Origin: Rheinheimera maricola
GTDB taxonomy: Bacteria; Pseudomonadota; Gammaproteobacteria; Enterobacterales; Alteromonadaceae
Assembly: GCF_016918075.2 (NCBI RefSeq)
Contig: NZ_JAERPS020000002.1
Span: 434,001-498,000, forward strand
Direction of reading: 5' to 3'
DNA: 64,000 bases
The stretch's first letter is position 1; every line of letters begins with the position of its first letter. The position numbers and the translations under genes were made by a program. Below are positions 50,891 through 60,174 of the stretch, piece by piece. The notes below the pieces were generated by a model. The model saw only the letters and a program-made list of their open reading frames with translations, did no database searches and had not been told where the DNA came from.

Positions 50891-52093
50891 ATGCTAAACG
50901 CACTTAGCCCACAACTGCGGCAATATATATTGGTAACCGCTAACTACTGGGCCTTTACCTTAACCGACGGCGCACTGCGCATGCTGGTAGTGCTGCATTT
51001 TTATAGCTTAGGTTACAGCGGCCTGGCCATTGCCATGCTGTTTTTGTTTTATGAAATATTTGGTGTTATTACCAATTTAGTCGGCGGCTGGCTGGGCGCC
51101 CGTATTGGTCTGAACAACACCATGAATATTGGCTTGCTGCTGCAAATACTGGCGCTAGCTATGTTACTGCTGCCTGCGGCCTACTTAATTGTGCCCTGGG
51201 TTATGGCGGCGCAGGCGTTGTCTGGCATAGCCAAAGACCTCAACAAAATGAGCGCCAAAAGCAGCATCAAACTGCTGGTGGCCGACAATGCCCAAAGCAC
51301 TTTGTTTAAGTGGGTGTCTATGCTTACCGGCTCAAAAAACGCCCTGAAAGGTATCGGCTTTTTTTTCGGCGGCCTGCTGCTAACTCTGTATGGCTTTCAG
51401 CTGGCTATATTGGTCATGCTGCTGATGCTGCTTTGCGTTTGGCTACTTAGCTTGTGGCGGCTAAAAGCCGATTTAGGCAAGGCCCGCCATAAAGCTAAAT
51501 TTAACGAATTGTTTTCCAAAAGCAGGCCGATAAACGTGCTGTCGGCAGCACGTCTGCTGTTATTTGCTGCCCGCGATGTCTGGTTTGTTATTGCGCTGCC
51601 GCTTACTCTGGCCAGTCAATTCGGTTGGAGCCACTGGGCGGTGGGCAGTTTTCTCGCACTCTGGGTTATCGGCTATGGCGCAGTGCAAAGTGTAGCCCCC
51701 ATACTTACCCGCAAAGCCCGCCTGCCAGATGGTAAAACCCTTACTCTCTGGGCCTTGCTGCTGTGCAGCATACCGGCGGTAATAGCTATGGCGCTGCAAC
51801 TTAACTGGCATAGCGAGACCATGCTGTTAGCTGGGTTGCTATTGTTTGGTGCCGTGTTTGCAGTTAACTCCGCGCTGCACAGCTATATGATAGTCAGTTA
51901 TGCCAGAAACGACGGCGTGTCTCTGGATGTCGGCTTTTACTATATGGCTAATGCCATCGGCCGGCTAATTGGCACGGTATTGTCAGGCTGGGTGTATCAG
52001 CAAGCGGGTTTAGCAGCATGCTTATGGATCTCTGCTGCCATGTTGGTGGCGACGGTACTGGTTTCCACTTTACTGCCCAAACACCCGACATGA
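50891..52093 (+). CDS. arsJ: ArsJ, MFS exporter of 1-arseno-3-phosphoglycerate
   Basis: A protein of 400 aa with about twelve membrane segments of the major facilitator type. The N-terminus (YILVTANYWAFTLTDGALRM then LVVLHFYSLGYS) and the loop SGIAKDLNKMSAKSSIKLL are strongly characteristic of ArsJ. It follows gapdh after 3 bp. Together they give resistance to arsenate without needing an arsenate reductase: GAPDH makes the organoarsenical and ArsJ exports it. Confidence 0.93.
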   Translation: MLNALSPQLRQYILVTANYWAFTLTDGALRMLVVLHFYSLGYSGLAIAMLFLFYEIFGVITNLVGGWLGARIGLNNTMNIGLLLQILALAMLLLPAAYLIVPWVMAAQALSGIAKDLNKMSAKSSIKLLVADNAQSTLFKWVSMLTGSKNALKGIGFFFGGLLLTLYGFQLAILVMLLMLLCVWLLSLWRLKADLGKARHKAKFNELFSKSRPINVLSAARLLLFAARDVWFVIALPLTLASQFGWSHWAVGSFLALWVIGYGAVQSVAPILTRKARLPDGKTLTLWALLLCSIPAVIAMALQLNWHSETMLLAGLLLFGAVFAVNSALHSYMIVSYARNDGVSLDVGFYYMANAIGRLIGTVLSGWVYQQAGLAACLWISAAMLVATVLVSTLLPKHPT

Positions 52094-52151
52094 CTTTATC
52101 AAACGCCTGCTCTACACTGCACTAAGCCTCTTATACCTTTTGGAATACGCA

Positions 52152-53042
52152 ATGTTAAACCTGCGCCCGCGCCAGCTGTTGTTACTGTCCTTGCTGGCGG
52201 CGTTTATCACCATGGCGCTAAAAACTCTGGCCTGGCACCTTACCGGTTCTGTCGGCTTTTTATCCGATGCCATAGAATCGCTGGTCAATGTTGCCGGCGC
52301 TGGTTTTGCGTTGTTGATGGTCAGCCTGGCGCGCCGTCCGGCCGATGACGGCCACCCCTATGGTCACAGCAAAGCGGAGTATTTATCTGCAGCCTTTGAA
52401 GGCGGGTTAATATTTCTTGCCGCACTGGTCATTTTGTACACTGCCATAGAGCGTTTAATCAACCCGCAGCCGATCGCCACGCTGGGTTTGGGTACTGCAT
52501 TAACGGTGTTGGCCAGCGCAATTAATTTCGGCATTGCCATATTACTGCTGCGCGGTGGCAAACAACACAGTTCGCCGGCACTGGAAGGTGATGGTAAGCA
52601 TTTAATGACCGACGTCTGGACTACAGCCGGCGTGATAGTTGGTGTCGCACTGGCGGCTTACAGCGGTTATAGTTGGTTGGATCCCATCGTCGCTGTCGCC
52701 GTCGCGCTGCATATTATACATGAAGGTGGCAATATTTTATTAAAGGCGGTCAATGGTTTGATGGACAAAGCGTTACCGGCGCCGCGTATTATGCAGATTG
52801 AACAAACACTGGAGAGTTTTAGCAGTCGCAAAGTACACTTTATCAATTTACGAACTCGTGCCGCAGCGACATTGCAGTTTGCTCAGGTGGATATGCAGGT
52901 ACCTGGCGATTGGAGTGTTGAGCACGCCCACCAAATAGCGAACGAAGCCGAGCAAAAACTAAACAACCTCGGTGTGCAACTCAGTATCCATATTGAACCT
53001 CAGCATGCCCATGGCGCAGCGTCTTTGCGTGCAGAAACCTAA
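52152..53042 (+). CDS. cation diffusion facilitator (CDF) metal exporter
   Basis: A protein of 296 aa from the ATG at 52152 (GGA 8-9 nt upstream; the longer frame would need a TTG). Six membrane segments are followed by a cytosolic ferredoxin-like domain (about residues 210-285). Metal-site residues are visible in LSDAIESLVN (segment 2) and LMTDVWTTAGV (segment 5), the DxxxD-type positions of CDF proteins; the first site reads D-A-I-E. DDGHPYGHSKAEY is the family signature. It exports Zn, Fe, Co or Mn by proton antiport. It lies 58 bp after arsJ, so it may be read through from the arsenic operon. Confidence 0.88.
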   Translation: MLNLRPRQLLLLSLLAAFITMALKTLAWHLTGSVGFLSDAIESLVNVAGAGFALLMVSLARRPADDGHPYGHSKAEYLSAAFEGGLIFLAALVILYTAIERLINPQPIATLGLGTALTVLASAINFGIAILLLRGGKQHSSPALEGDGKHLMTDVWTTAGVIVGVALAAYSGYSWLDPIVAVAVALHIIHEGGNILLKAVNGLMDKALPAPRIMQIEQTLESFSSRKVHFINLRTRAAATLQFAQVDMQVPGDWSVEHAHQIANEAEQKLNNLGVQLSIHIEPQHAHGAASLRAET

Positions 53043-53054
53043 ACCGGAGTTATT

Positions 53055-53459
53055 ATGAACCAGGCAAACCAACAAGAGTGGCTGTTATTGCAACGTAGCT
53101 TTGCCAGTTACGACAAACAGGCTATTTGGTTAAAAATTGTGGCGGTTGCAACCTGGCTATGCTTACTGCAAAGTACCGCGGGGCTGCAGCTGCAACTGGT
53201 TGCCATTGGTTTGTTTTGGCTGCATGAAATTATGCTCCGTGTCGTACAGCAGCGAACCGCCGAGCGCTTGTTGCAGCTAGAGCAAGCCAATGCGCAGCAA
53301 AGCGAGATTGCCATGCAGTGGCACACTTTGTGGCAGAGTCAGCGCGGTGGCGTGGCAAAATTACTTAGCGATTATGCAATACAATTAATTAAACCTTCAG
53401 TGGCTATTAGCTATATCAGCTTAATTATACTGAGCTTAGCGAAGTATTTTCGTTTTTAA
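53055..53459 (+). CDS. small membrane protein of unknown function after the CDF exporter
   Basis: A protein of 134 aa with GGAG 5 nt before the ATG, 12 bp after the CDF stop, so it is co-transcribed. It has two closely spaced membrane segments (about residues 26-60), a Gln/Glu-rich helix that may form a coiled coil (AERLLQLEQANAQQSEIAMQ) and a third hydrophobic segment near the C-terminus (ISYISLIILSLAKY). I do not recognise the family. An accessory role to the metal exporter is possible by position only. Confidence 0.6.
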   Translation: MNQANQQEWLLLQRSFASYDKQAIWLKIVAVATWLCLLQSTAGLQLQLVAIGLFWLHEIMLRVVQQRTAERLLQLEQANAQQSEIAMQWHTLWQSQRGGVAKLLSDYAIQLIKPSVAISYISLIILSLAKYFRF

Positions 53460-53585
53460 CGCGGAGCGCGTTATACCACATTGACCATAGTCTAATACAA
53501 AATTAACCATTCGCCGTTTGGTATTTCCATATTAAACGGTTACAGTAAAACGGTGTTCTCATTTTTTATGACATTACAACGATAA

Positions 53586-55478
53586 ATGAAACCCACTTCC
53601 CTGCCGCAGTTAACCAACCCAACAGATTATTTCAATGAAATACGTCGGGATCGGCTTATGCAAATCTGTTTAGTTGCTGCTATTGGGCTATTAATTTCAA
53701 CCAGTGTTGCCAGAGGCATCACCTTAATTATTTTTGTTAGTGGCTTTACCAGCTGCATGGTTGCACTTGGCTTTGCTTTTAAACGTTCTATTCTAACCTC
53801 AGCTTACATCTTACTTAGCGGTATGGCGTGCATGCTGTTTGCCTTTGCTTATACCGGCGCCGGACTATTTGATTTAGCAATACTGGGCTATCCTGGCTTG
53901 CTTATTATTGCCGCTCTGCTTGGTAGTGTTGGCGTATTTATCACGGTACTGTTAATTATTATCACTCAGTGCATCCTCCTTACCTGGCTCACTCTAAATC
54001 ATATTATTACGCCTTATACACCAAGCCTGAGCTGGCCACATCTTGTCTTTATAGTGGTTATCTTCACTATTACCGGCTTTAGTGTGTATTTGTTGGTACG
54101 TGATATGAAACGACTGATGTTATCCCTGCAAGGTGAGAACATTAAAGTGCAACAAAGTAAGGCGCATATTCAACATCTGGCGCATCACGATACCCTGACA
54201 AATTTACCCAATAGATTGTTTGGCGAGCAGCTGTTTCAACAGTCACTGCTCGCCTGCCAACAGAAGCAGCAAAAGCTGGCGCTTTTTTTTATTGATTTGG
54301 ATAACTTCAAGCCTGTAAACGATGCTCTAGGTCATGCGGCTGGAGATGAATTACTGAAACAGCTTGCTCTAAGGTTGAGCGCAATATTACCGCCAGAGCA
54401 CTATCTTATTCGCTTTGGTGGTGATGAGTTTTTGGTACTGGCGCCCACAACAGTATCTGACCAACAGCAACTAGACGTACTAGCGGCAACATTGATACAG
54501 CAAAGTGCCTCGGTGTTTACCCTGCTTCAGACCCAAGTCGCTGTGTCCGCATCACTGGGTATTGCTTGCGCACCGGATGATGGCACCGACTTCAAACAAT
54601 TATGCCGCAAAGCCGACATTGCTATGTATAAAGCCAAAGAAGATGGTCGCAACACTTACCATTACTACAATGACACCTTAGACCAAGCCAATAACGACAA
54701 ATTTAAACTATTACAATTACTACGCCAGGCAGTAGCTGAGCAGCAGCTCTTGTTGTATTACCAACCTAAAATTTGTTTAAGTACTGGTAGCGTAACCGCT
54801 GTGGAAGCGCTATTACGTTGGCCGCAACCTGACGGCAGCATGATTAGCCCCGACCAGTTTATTCCGTTGGCAGAAAGTAGCGGTTTAATTAACCAACTAG
54901 GTAGCTGGGTGCTTCATCAAGCCTGCTCGCACTGTGCTCAACTACGTCAGCAAGGCTTCAATGCATTACGTGTCGCCGTCAACCTGTCCGTTGTACAGTT
55001 CAAAGATGGTCGTCTGCAATCGATAGTACAAGACGCCCTGAACGCCGCCGAATTGCCTGCCCAGGCGCTTGAATTAGAGTTAACAGAATCACTGCTGATT
55101 GATAACACCGACCACATTCAACGACAACTAAATGGCTTGAGCCAAATTGGCGTAACACTAGCCATTGACGATTTTGGTACTGGATATTCCAACCTGAGTT
55201 ACCTGCGTAGTTTCAATGCCAGTACGCTGAAAATTGATCGCTCGTTTATTTCCAATCAAGCACAATGGCAAGCCAATGCATCACTGGTACAAGCTATTAT
55301 TCAGATGGCCGCTAGCTTAGGTTTAACAACCATTGCCGAGGGGATTGAAAATGCAGAAATGGCACAGCGTCTTGCTGAACTTGGCTGCAATGAAGGCCAG
55401 GGGTATTACTGGTCACCGGCCGTGCCATTAGCACAATTACCTGCGTTACTGGCTAAGCTGCAACGCTTACAGAATTAA
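53586..55478 (+). CDS. membrane GGDEF-EAL cyclic-di-GMP protein
   Basis: A protein of 630 aa. About six membrane segments in the first 180 residues form an uncharacterised sensor. The GGDEF domain follows with an intact active motif at 278-282 (IRFGGDEFLVL); no RxxD inhibitory site is seen before it. The EAL domain has EAL at 407-409 (AVEALLRW), DDFGTGYSNLSYL, and TIAEGIE, all catalytic positions looking intact. It may therefore make or break cyclic-di-GMP, or use one domain to regulate the other. Its stop codon overlaps that of the convergent mgtE gene by 4 bp. Confidence 0.9.
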   Translation: MKPTSLPQLTNPTDYFNEIRRDRLMQICLVAAIGLLISTSVARGITLIIFVSGFTSCMVALGFAFKRSILTSAYILLSGMACMLFAFAYTGAGLFDLAILGYPGLLIIAALLGSVGVFITVLLIIITQCILLTWLTLNHIITPYTPSLSWPHLVFIVVIFTITGFSVYLLVRDMKRLMLSLQGENIKVQQSKAHIQHLAHHDTLTNLPNRLFGEQLFQQSLLACQQKQQKLALFFIDLDNFKPVNDALGHAAGDELLKQLALRLSAILPPEHYLIRFGGDEFLVLAPTTVSDQQQLDVLAATLIQQSASVFTLLQTQVAVSASLGIACAPDDGTDFKQLCRKADIAMYKAKEDGRNTYHYYNDTLDQANNDKFKLLQLLRQAVAEQQLLLYYQPKICLSTGSVTAVEALLRWPQPDGSMISPDQFIPLAESSGLINQLGSWVLHQACSHCAQLRQQGFNALRVAVNLSVVQFKDGRLQSIVQDALNAAELPAQALELELTESLLIDNTDHIQRQLNGLSQIGVTLAIDDFGTGYSNLSYLRSFNASTLKIDRSFISNQAQWQANASLVQAIIQMAASLGLTTIAEGIENAEMAQRLAELGCNEGQGYYWSPAVPLAQLPALLAKLQRLQN

Positions 55479-56818
55479 AGCCCCAAATACCAGGTAGCAA
55501 TAGAAAAATACAACACCACGCCAGCGACGTCGGCGATTGAAGTAATAAGTGGGCCGCTGGCGGTGGCGGGGTCAAGTTTAAAACGGCTGAGTAAAAACGG
55601 CAGTGATAAGCCAATTAAGCTACCTGCCAATACCACCAGCATCATCGTCGCTGCCACCACCACGGCAATATCATAACCTCCGCGCCACCAACCCAGGCCC
55701 ACTACCGCCGCTGCCATGGTTAACCCCAGCAAACCCGCTACCAGGCATTCCTTGCCCAACAAATTGCCCCAGTCACGCAGTTTTATCTCACCGGTCGCCA
55801 GCGCCCGCACCATTAACGTGCCTGACTGCGCGCCGGCATTGCCGCTGCTGCCAATTAACAATGGCAGAAAAAACAGTAAGGCTATATGGCTGGAAATAGT
55901 GCCTTCAAAGTGGGCAATACCGGCACCGGAAAAAATATTGCCAAACACCAGTATAACCAGCCATAGCACGCGTTTTCGGTACAACAAGCCAATACTGGCG
56001 TCTTTTACGCTGGTTTCCAGTTTGCCGATGGTCGCAGTTTTGTGAAAGTCTTCGGTAGCCTCTGCAGCGACCACGTCCATCGCATCGTCATAAGTCACTA
56101 TACCGACCATTTGGTGCTCATTGTTAACAATTGGCAGCGCCAATAAGTCGTATTTGGCAATCAGTGCTGCTACTTCTTCCTGCGGCATAGCCACAGCAGC
56201 GTAAATAGGATCGTGGTTAATCAGTTCTTCTATTGGCATTTGCAAAGGCGCCAGAATAAGATCGCGCAGCGTTACCACCCCAATCAGTTGACGCGCCCCA
56301 TCTACCACGTATGCCGAGTAGATCGTTTCTTTGTCCGGCGCTTCGCGGCGTAAAGAATCCAACGCTTGGGCAACGTTAAGCTCTTGCCCCAAAATGGCAT
56401 AATCAGAGGTCATAATGGCACCAGCGGTACCCTCTTCATGCGAGGTTAGCCGCAGCAAGTCTTCACGTTCAGCCTGCGCCAGGGCCGGCAACAACGTTTC
56501 GCGCTGCTCTTCACTTAAGCGGTTAAATAAGTCTGCACGTTCATCAGACGACATCTGCCGAATAATCGGCGCCAGTTTGCGCCGGCTAATACTAATCGAC
56601 AAGGCTACCTGCTCTTCTGCAGGCAAATAACCAAACACTTCGGCTTGTTCAGCCCTGGGGAAAACCGTTAGCAAGGTCCATAAGTCATTCGGTGCAAACT
56701 CGATCAAGGCACTGGCAAGGTCTGCAGGGTGCACGTCGTCTAGCTGCTCGCGCAATTGAGGTACGGTATTCGATTCCAGAGCACTGCGCAGGGTAGCAAT
56801 CAGCGTGGGTAGTTCCAT
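55475..56818 (-). CDS. mgtE: MgtE magnesium transporter
   Basis: A protein of 447 aa, the usual MgtE length. The N domain of superhelical repeats (about residues 1-130: DDVHPADLASALIEFAPNDL) is followed by two CBS domains (about 135-255; AYVVDGARQLIGVVTLRDLI) and five membrane segments with the pore motif (FLPLLIGSSGNAGAQSGTLM and ASGPLITSIADVAGV). It is a magnesium channel whose CBS/N domains close it when internal Mg is high. It stands alone, and no magnesium riboswitch was seen upstream. Confidence 0.93.
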   Translation of the reverse strand: MELPTLIATLRSALESNTVPQLREQLDDVHPADLASALIEFAPNDLWTLLTVFPRAEQAEVFGYLPAEEQVALSISISRRKLAPIIRQMSSDERADLFNRLSEEQRETLLPALAQAEREDLLRLTSHEEGTAGAIMTSDYAILGQELNVAQALDSLRREAPDKETIYSAYVVDGARQLIGVVTLRDLILAPLQMPIEELINHDPIYAAVAMPQEEVAALIAKYDLLALPIVNNEHQMVGIVTYDDAMDVVAAEATEDFHKTATIGKLETSVKDASIGLLYRKRVLWLVILVFGNIFSGAGIAHFEGTISSHIALLFFLPLLIGSSGNAGAQSGTLMVRALATGEIKLRDWGNLLGKECLVAGLLGLTMAAAVVGLGWWRGGYDIAVVVAATMMLVVLAGSLIGLSLPFLLSRFKLDPATASGPLITSIADVAGVVLYFSIATWYLGL

Positions 56819-57000
56819 AGCGTAGTTCCCTTAGCAGTAATTAACATATTGCTGAATAAGTAAAAAATGATTGCTATTTTATAAAGCATAGCGGTTAATC
56901 TCAACTGAATATCGCAACCGGTCAAGATACTCAGCAGAGGTTAAGGCAACTTTAAGCAAGCTGATCTACACTCGAATTAGAACTGCAGATGGAGCCGTTA

Positions 57001-58617
57001 ATGAAGATGAAGTTTAGTATAAACCTGTTTTTGCTGTTTACCGTACAGGTTTATGCAGACTGTCAACCTGTGGCTGAAAACCAGTTCCTAACTAAGGATA
57101 CTGGTATAACTATCCGCAGTATTACTTATACGCCAAACAACATCTTTGATTTAGCAGACGAGAAATCATTCTGGTTGCACGAGTTCGCCAACTATACGCA
57201 TACCGTGACAAAAACCTCGGTATTACAAGATGATTTGTTATTTAAAGCTGGTGATCCACTGCGTATTGACGTACTGGCCGAAACAGAGCGTTTACTGCGC
57301 AGCAGAAGATATATCCGCGAAGCAGAAGTTAACATTAGCCATTATTGCGCCGACGACAACAGTGTTATTGTTAATGTCAGCACCTGGGATAACTGGTCGC
57401 TGCTGCCAACGCTTGATTTCTCCAGCGAAGGTGGCCGCAGTAAAAGCGCTATCGGCTTTGAAGAGGACAACCTACTGGGCAGTGGTAACAGACTGAACCT
57501 GGAATACAAACACGACAGTGAACGCACCGGCATTGGTTTTATATTTTATTCACCGAATATGTTTGGCAGTTTTTGGAACAGCACTGTTGCCTATAGTAAA
57601 AACAGTGATGGTAACAATTATCAGCTTAGCGTTAACCGGCCGTTTTACCGCTTGTCGTCGCCTTGGGCATTAGGGTTCGAACTAGACCGTACGGCAGAAG
57701 ATATCTATGAATACGACGCCGGTGATGAATACAACAGCTTTCAGCGCCAGCGCAATCATGCTAAAGCTGAGTTTGGCTACCGCTTACATCCTGAAAGCCA
57801 TAACATACACCGGGTTAAGTTTGCGGCTGAACTTGAAAACGTTAAGTTTTATACCACTGAAAGTACCTTCTTCGGCATTCCGCCAGATCGCAATCTATCC
57901 AGAGTCTGGCTGGAATACGAAGCCATTCAGGCAGCATATAAAAAGCTGTTTAACATCAATTCGTTTAACCGCACTGAAGACTTTAATTTTGGCTGGCAAC
58001 TCAATGCCCGGCTCGGCAGATACAGCAAAGGGTTGGGTGCTGACGAAGATGCATTGTTCTGGCATATAAGTGCTGCAAAAAACTGGCAGCTGGCGGCAGA
58101 TCTTTACCTTTTATCAGACCTAAGCTGGCTGCAACGCCAGTTTAACCAACCACAATACCTGTTCAGCTCGCACTGGCAACTGATAAAACAGTTAGATGAA
58201 TACCAGAGTGTTATAGGCAAGCTTACCTTGGATAAAGGTCACAAACTGTTCCGCGACGACCCCATATACATTGGTGGTGACGATCAGTTGCGTGCTTATC
58301 CCAGTTACTTTCGTAGCGGCGAAGCCAGGGCATTAGTCACTGCAGAGTACCGCCGCTATACCGACTGGTCGCTGTGGCAACTACTTGATGTCGCCTTTGC
58401 CGGTTATATCGATGCCGGTAAGGTTTGGCAAAATGCCGAACAAAATGCTAATACTGACGCCGGCAGTACCTTAGTGGGAGTGGGCGCTGGCGTTAGACTA
58501 CTGTCAAATCACTCCAGCCGCGGTACGATGATCCATATTGATCTGACTAAGGCCATTACCGACAATGAAAATGTTAGTGGCGTTGAGTTACGTGTAACAG
58601 CAACCAGAAGCTTTTAA
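57001..58617 (+). CDS. Omp85-like outer-membrane protein with one POTRA domain
   Basis: A protein of 538 aa from the ATG at 57001, chosen for GGAG 6 nt upstream rather than the ATG at 56989. A signal peptide ends near VYA-D. One POTRA-like domain follows (about residues 40-110: VLQDDLLFKAGDPLRIDVLA and RLLRSRRYIREAEVNI), then a barrel of about 16 strands. IYIGGDDQLRAYPSYFRSGE near residue 420 takes the place of the conserved RGF/Y loop of Omp85 proteins, and the protein ends RVTATRSF. BamA has five POTRA domains and TamA three, so this is a shorter relative. No partner gene (TamB, two-partner passenger or patatin) adjoins. Function unknown. Confidence 0.7.
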   Translation: MKMKFSINLFLLFTVQVYADCQPVAENQFLTKDTGITIRSITYTPNNIFDLADEKSFWLHEFANYTHTVTKTSVLQDDLLFKAGDPLRIDVLAETERLLRSRRYIREAEVNISHYCADDNSVIVNVSTWDNWSLLPTLDFSSEGGRSKSAIGFEEDNLLGSGNRLNLEYKHDSERTGIGFIFYSPNMFGSFWNSTVAYSKNSDGNNYQLSVNRPFYRLSSPWALGFELDRTAEDIYEYDAGDEYNSFQRQRNHAKAEFGYRLHPESHNIHRVKFAAELENVKFYTTESTFFGIPPDRNLSRVWLEYEAIQAAYKKLFNINSFNRTEDFNFGWQLNARLGRYSKGLGADEDALFWHISAAKNWQLAADLYLLSDLSWLQRQFNQPQYLFSSHWQLIKQLDEYQSVIGKLTLDKGHKLFRDDPIYIGGDDQLRAYPSYFRSGEARALVTAEYRRYTDWSLWQLLDVAFAGYIDAGKVWQNAEQNANTDAGSTLVGVGAGVRLLSNHSSRGTMIHIDLTKAITDNENVSGVELRVTATRSF

Positions 58618-58618
58618 C

Positions 58619-59428
58619 CTAATGCTGACATTGCGTACAATATACTGAACTGCGCTGCCCAAGCCGAATTTCAGTTAGCACCTCACCACAGCTAATACAG
58701 GGTTGGCCGCCACGGCCATACACCAACAACTGCTGGGCAAAATAGCCCGGCTTACCATCGGCCTGGCTGAAATCTTTTAACGTGGTGCCACCTTGTTCAA
58801 TAGCAGCAGCCAGGGTGTTTTTAATTACCGGCAGCAGTTTTTCCAGTTGCTGTGTTGTAACCGCTTTGGCCGGTTTAGCTGGCAGAATGCCGGCTTTAAA
58901 CAACGCTTCGTTAGCGTAAATATTGCCCACGCCCACCACCACATGGTTATCCATCAGCACCAGCTTGGCTGCACTGCCGCGTTTAGCAAAAGCTGCAGTT
59001 AAGTGTGCCAGGTTAAAGTTATCGCTAAGAGGCTCCGGTCCCAAACTGGCCAGCAACGGATGCACTTCGCCCTTTTGCTGCCATAGCACAGCACCAAAGC
59101 GACGGGTATCGTTTAACCTAAGTGCCAAACCACTGTTTAACACAAAATCAATATGGTCATGTTTGGTGGCCGGCGTATCAGCGGGTATTACCTTTAAATG
59201 CCCCGACATGCCCAAATGCAAAATAATGTCACCCTGTGGCAGCTGAATAAGCAAATACTTCGCCCGGCGGGTAACGGATAACACCGGCTGGTTGGTTTGC
59301 GCCATTACTTCGTCCGGCACCCACCAGCGCAACTGGCGCTGGCGAGCAATAACCTTTACTAACTGCTGATTTTCCAGGTATGGGCTAATGCCCTGGCGCG
59401 ATACTTCTACTTCTGGTAATTCAGGCAC
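58619..59428 (-). CDS. mutM: formamidopyrimidine-DNA glycosylase
   Basis: A protein of 269 aa beginning MPELPEVEVSRQGI, with the catalytic Pro2 and Glu3 of Fpg enzymes. Lys in RRAKYLLI, the helix-two-turn-helix (VGVGNIYANEALFKAGI) and the C-terminal zinc finger with CISC and CTQC pairs are all present. It removes oxidised purines such as 8-oxoguanine. It abuts the end of the Omp85-like gene on the other strand and follows a small membrane protein gene after 2 bp. Confidence 0.95.
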   Translation of the reverse strand: MPELPEVEVSRQGISPYLENQQLVKVIARQRQLRWWVPDEVMAQTNQPVLSVTRRAKYLLIQLPQGDIILHLGMSGHLKVIPADTPATKHDHIDFVLNSGLALRLNDTRRFGAVLWQQKGEVHPLLASLGPEPLSDNFNLAHLTAAFAKRGSAAKLVLMDNHVVVGVGNIYANEALFKAGILPAKPAKAVTTQQLEKLLPVIKNTLAAAIEQGGTTLKDFSQADGKPGYFAQQLLVYGRGGQPCISCGEVLTEIRLGQRSSVYCTQCQH

Positions 59429-59430
59429 GG

Positions 59431-59913
59431 TTACTCCGCTGTATTGACTAAAAACAATTGTGCTGCCTGGGCCGCACTTAGCTGATAAAACTGGCTCTGG
59501 CCGGCTTGTTGCAATAAAAACTGGCCGTTACTGGTATCCATAGCCGGATACAATAACCAAATCAGCGGTGCATTTTGCCCCACCAACTGTACGCTGGCCT
59601 GCGCTATCGGCACCCGGCTTTTATCCGCGGCTACCGACACTGGTGTCAGCAAGCTGTACTGCCAGGCAAGTGCCAGCTGAGTTGCGTCGACCTGCTTTTG
59701 TAGTGCCGGTTGCAATTGCCATTGTGGCCCGGCTTTTATTAAACGCTGGTCAGCAAAGGCGACCATTAATAGTTCAGTATCAAGCGGGATCAGTCGATGC
59801 TCTGGTGCATTCAATTGCTGCAAGCGCTGCGGTATACCGTATAAGGCAAACATCAAAATCAGCACGGCAAAAATTAGCACATTGTTCCAATTGCGGCGGG
59901 ACAGTTTTAGCAT
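59431..59913 (-). CDS. hypothetical inner-membrane-anchored protein upstream of mutM
   Basis: A protein of 160 aa if started at the ATG at 59913; an in-frame TTG at 59925 is the alternative, and neither has a strong ribosome site. One membrane anchor (VLIFAVLILMFALYGIPQRL, residues about 11-30) is followed by a periplasmic domain with alternating short strands. The stop is 2 bp before the mutM start, suggesting co-transcription. I recognise it only as a conserved-looking hypothetical protein of marine gammaproteobacteria. Confidence 0.65.
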   Translation of the reverse strand: MLKLSRRNWNNVLIFAVLILMFALYGIPQRLQQLNAPEHRLIPLDTELLMVAFADQRLIKAGPQWQLQPALQKQVDATQLALAWQYSLLTPVSVAADKSRVPIAQASVQLVGQNAPLIWLLYPAMDTSNGQFLLQQAGQSQFYQLSAAQAAQLFLVNTAE

Positions 59914-59976
59914 GCTTGAGGCCAAACGTGATTAAACAACAGGGGCATAGTAGCTGAGGCAGGGTATAAAAAGCAA

Positions 59977-59998
59977 AAACCCGGCGTTGGCCGGGTTT
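59977..59998 (-). terminator. terminator after rpmB-rpmG
   Basis: AAACCCGGC-GTTG-GCCGGGTTT is a perfect 9-bp stem. On the minus strand it runs into a T-rich tract, 11 bp after the rpmG stop. Confidence 0.88.
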
Positions 59999-60008
59999 CT
60001 GTGTTCGA

Positions 60009-60164
60009 TTACTTGATTTTCGCTTCTTTGAAAATTACATGCTTGCGCACTTTAGGATCGAACTTTTTAATTTCCATCTTTTCTGGCATGGTGCGCTTGT
60101 TCTTCGTAGTTGTATAGAAGAAACCAGTGCCTGCAGAAGAGACTAAACGAATTTTATCGCGCAT
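60009..60164 (-). CDS. rpmG: 50S ribosomal protein L33
   Basis: A protein of 51 aa: it begins [20 protein letters not shown], continues with [17 protein letters not shown] and ends in KIK. These are standard L33 features, of the Cys-free type without the zinc ribbon. The ATG at 60164 is 10 bp after the rpmB stop, in the usual rpmBG order. Confidence 0.97.
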   Translation of the reverse strand: MRDKIRLVSSAGTGFFYTTTKNKRTMPEKMEIKKFDPKVRKHVIFKEAKIK

Positions 60165-60174
60165 TTTCTATTCC

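Noticed and set aside
56819-57000. Magnesium riboswitch upstream of mgtE
   Set aside because: No M-box-like conserved segments or terminator pair were seen in the 170-bp upstream region.
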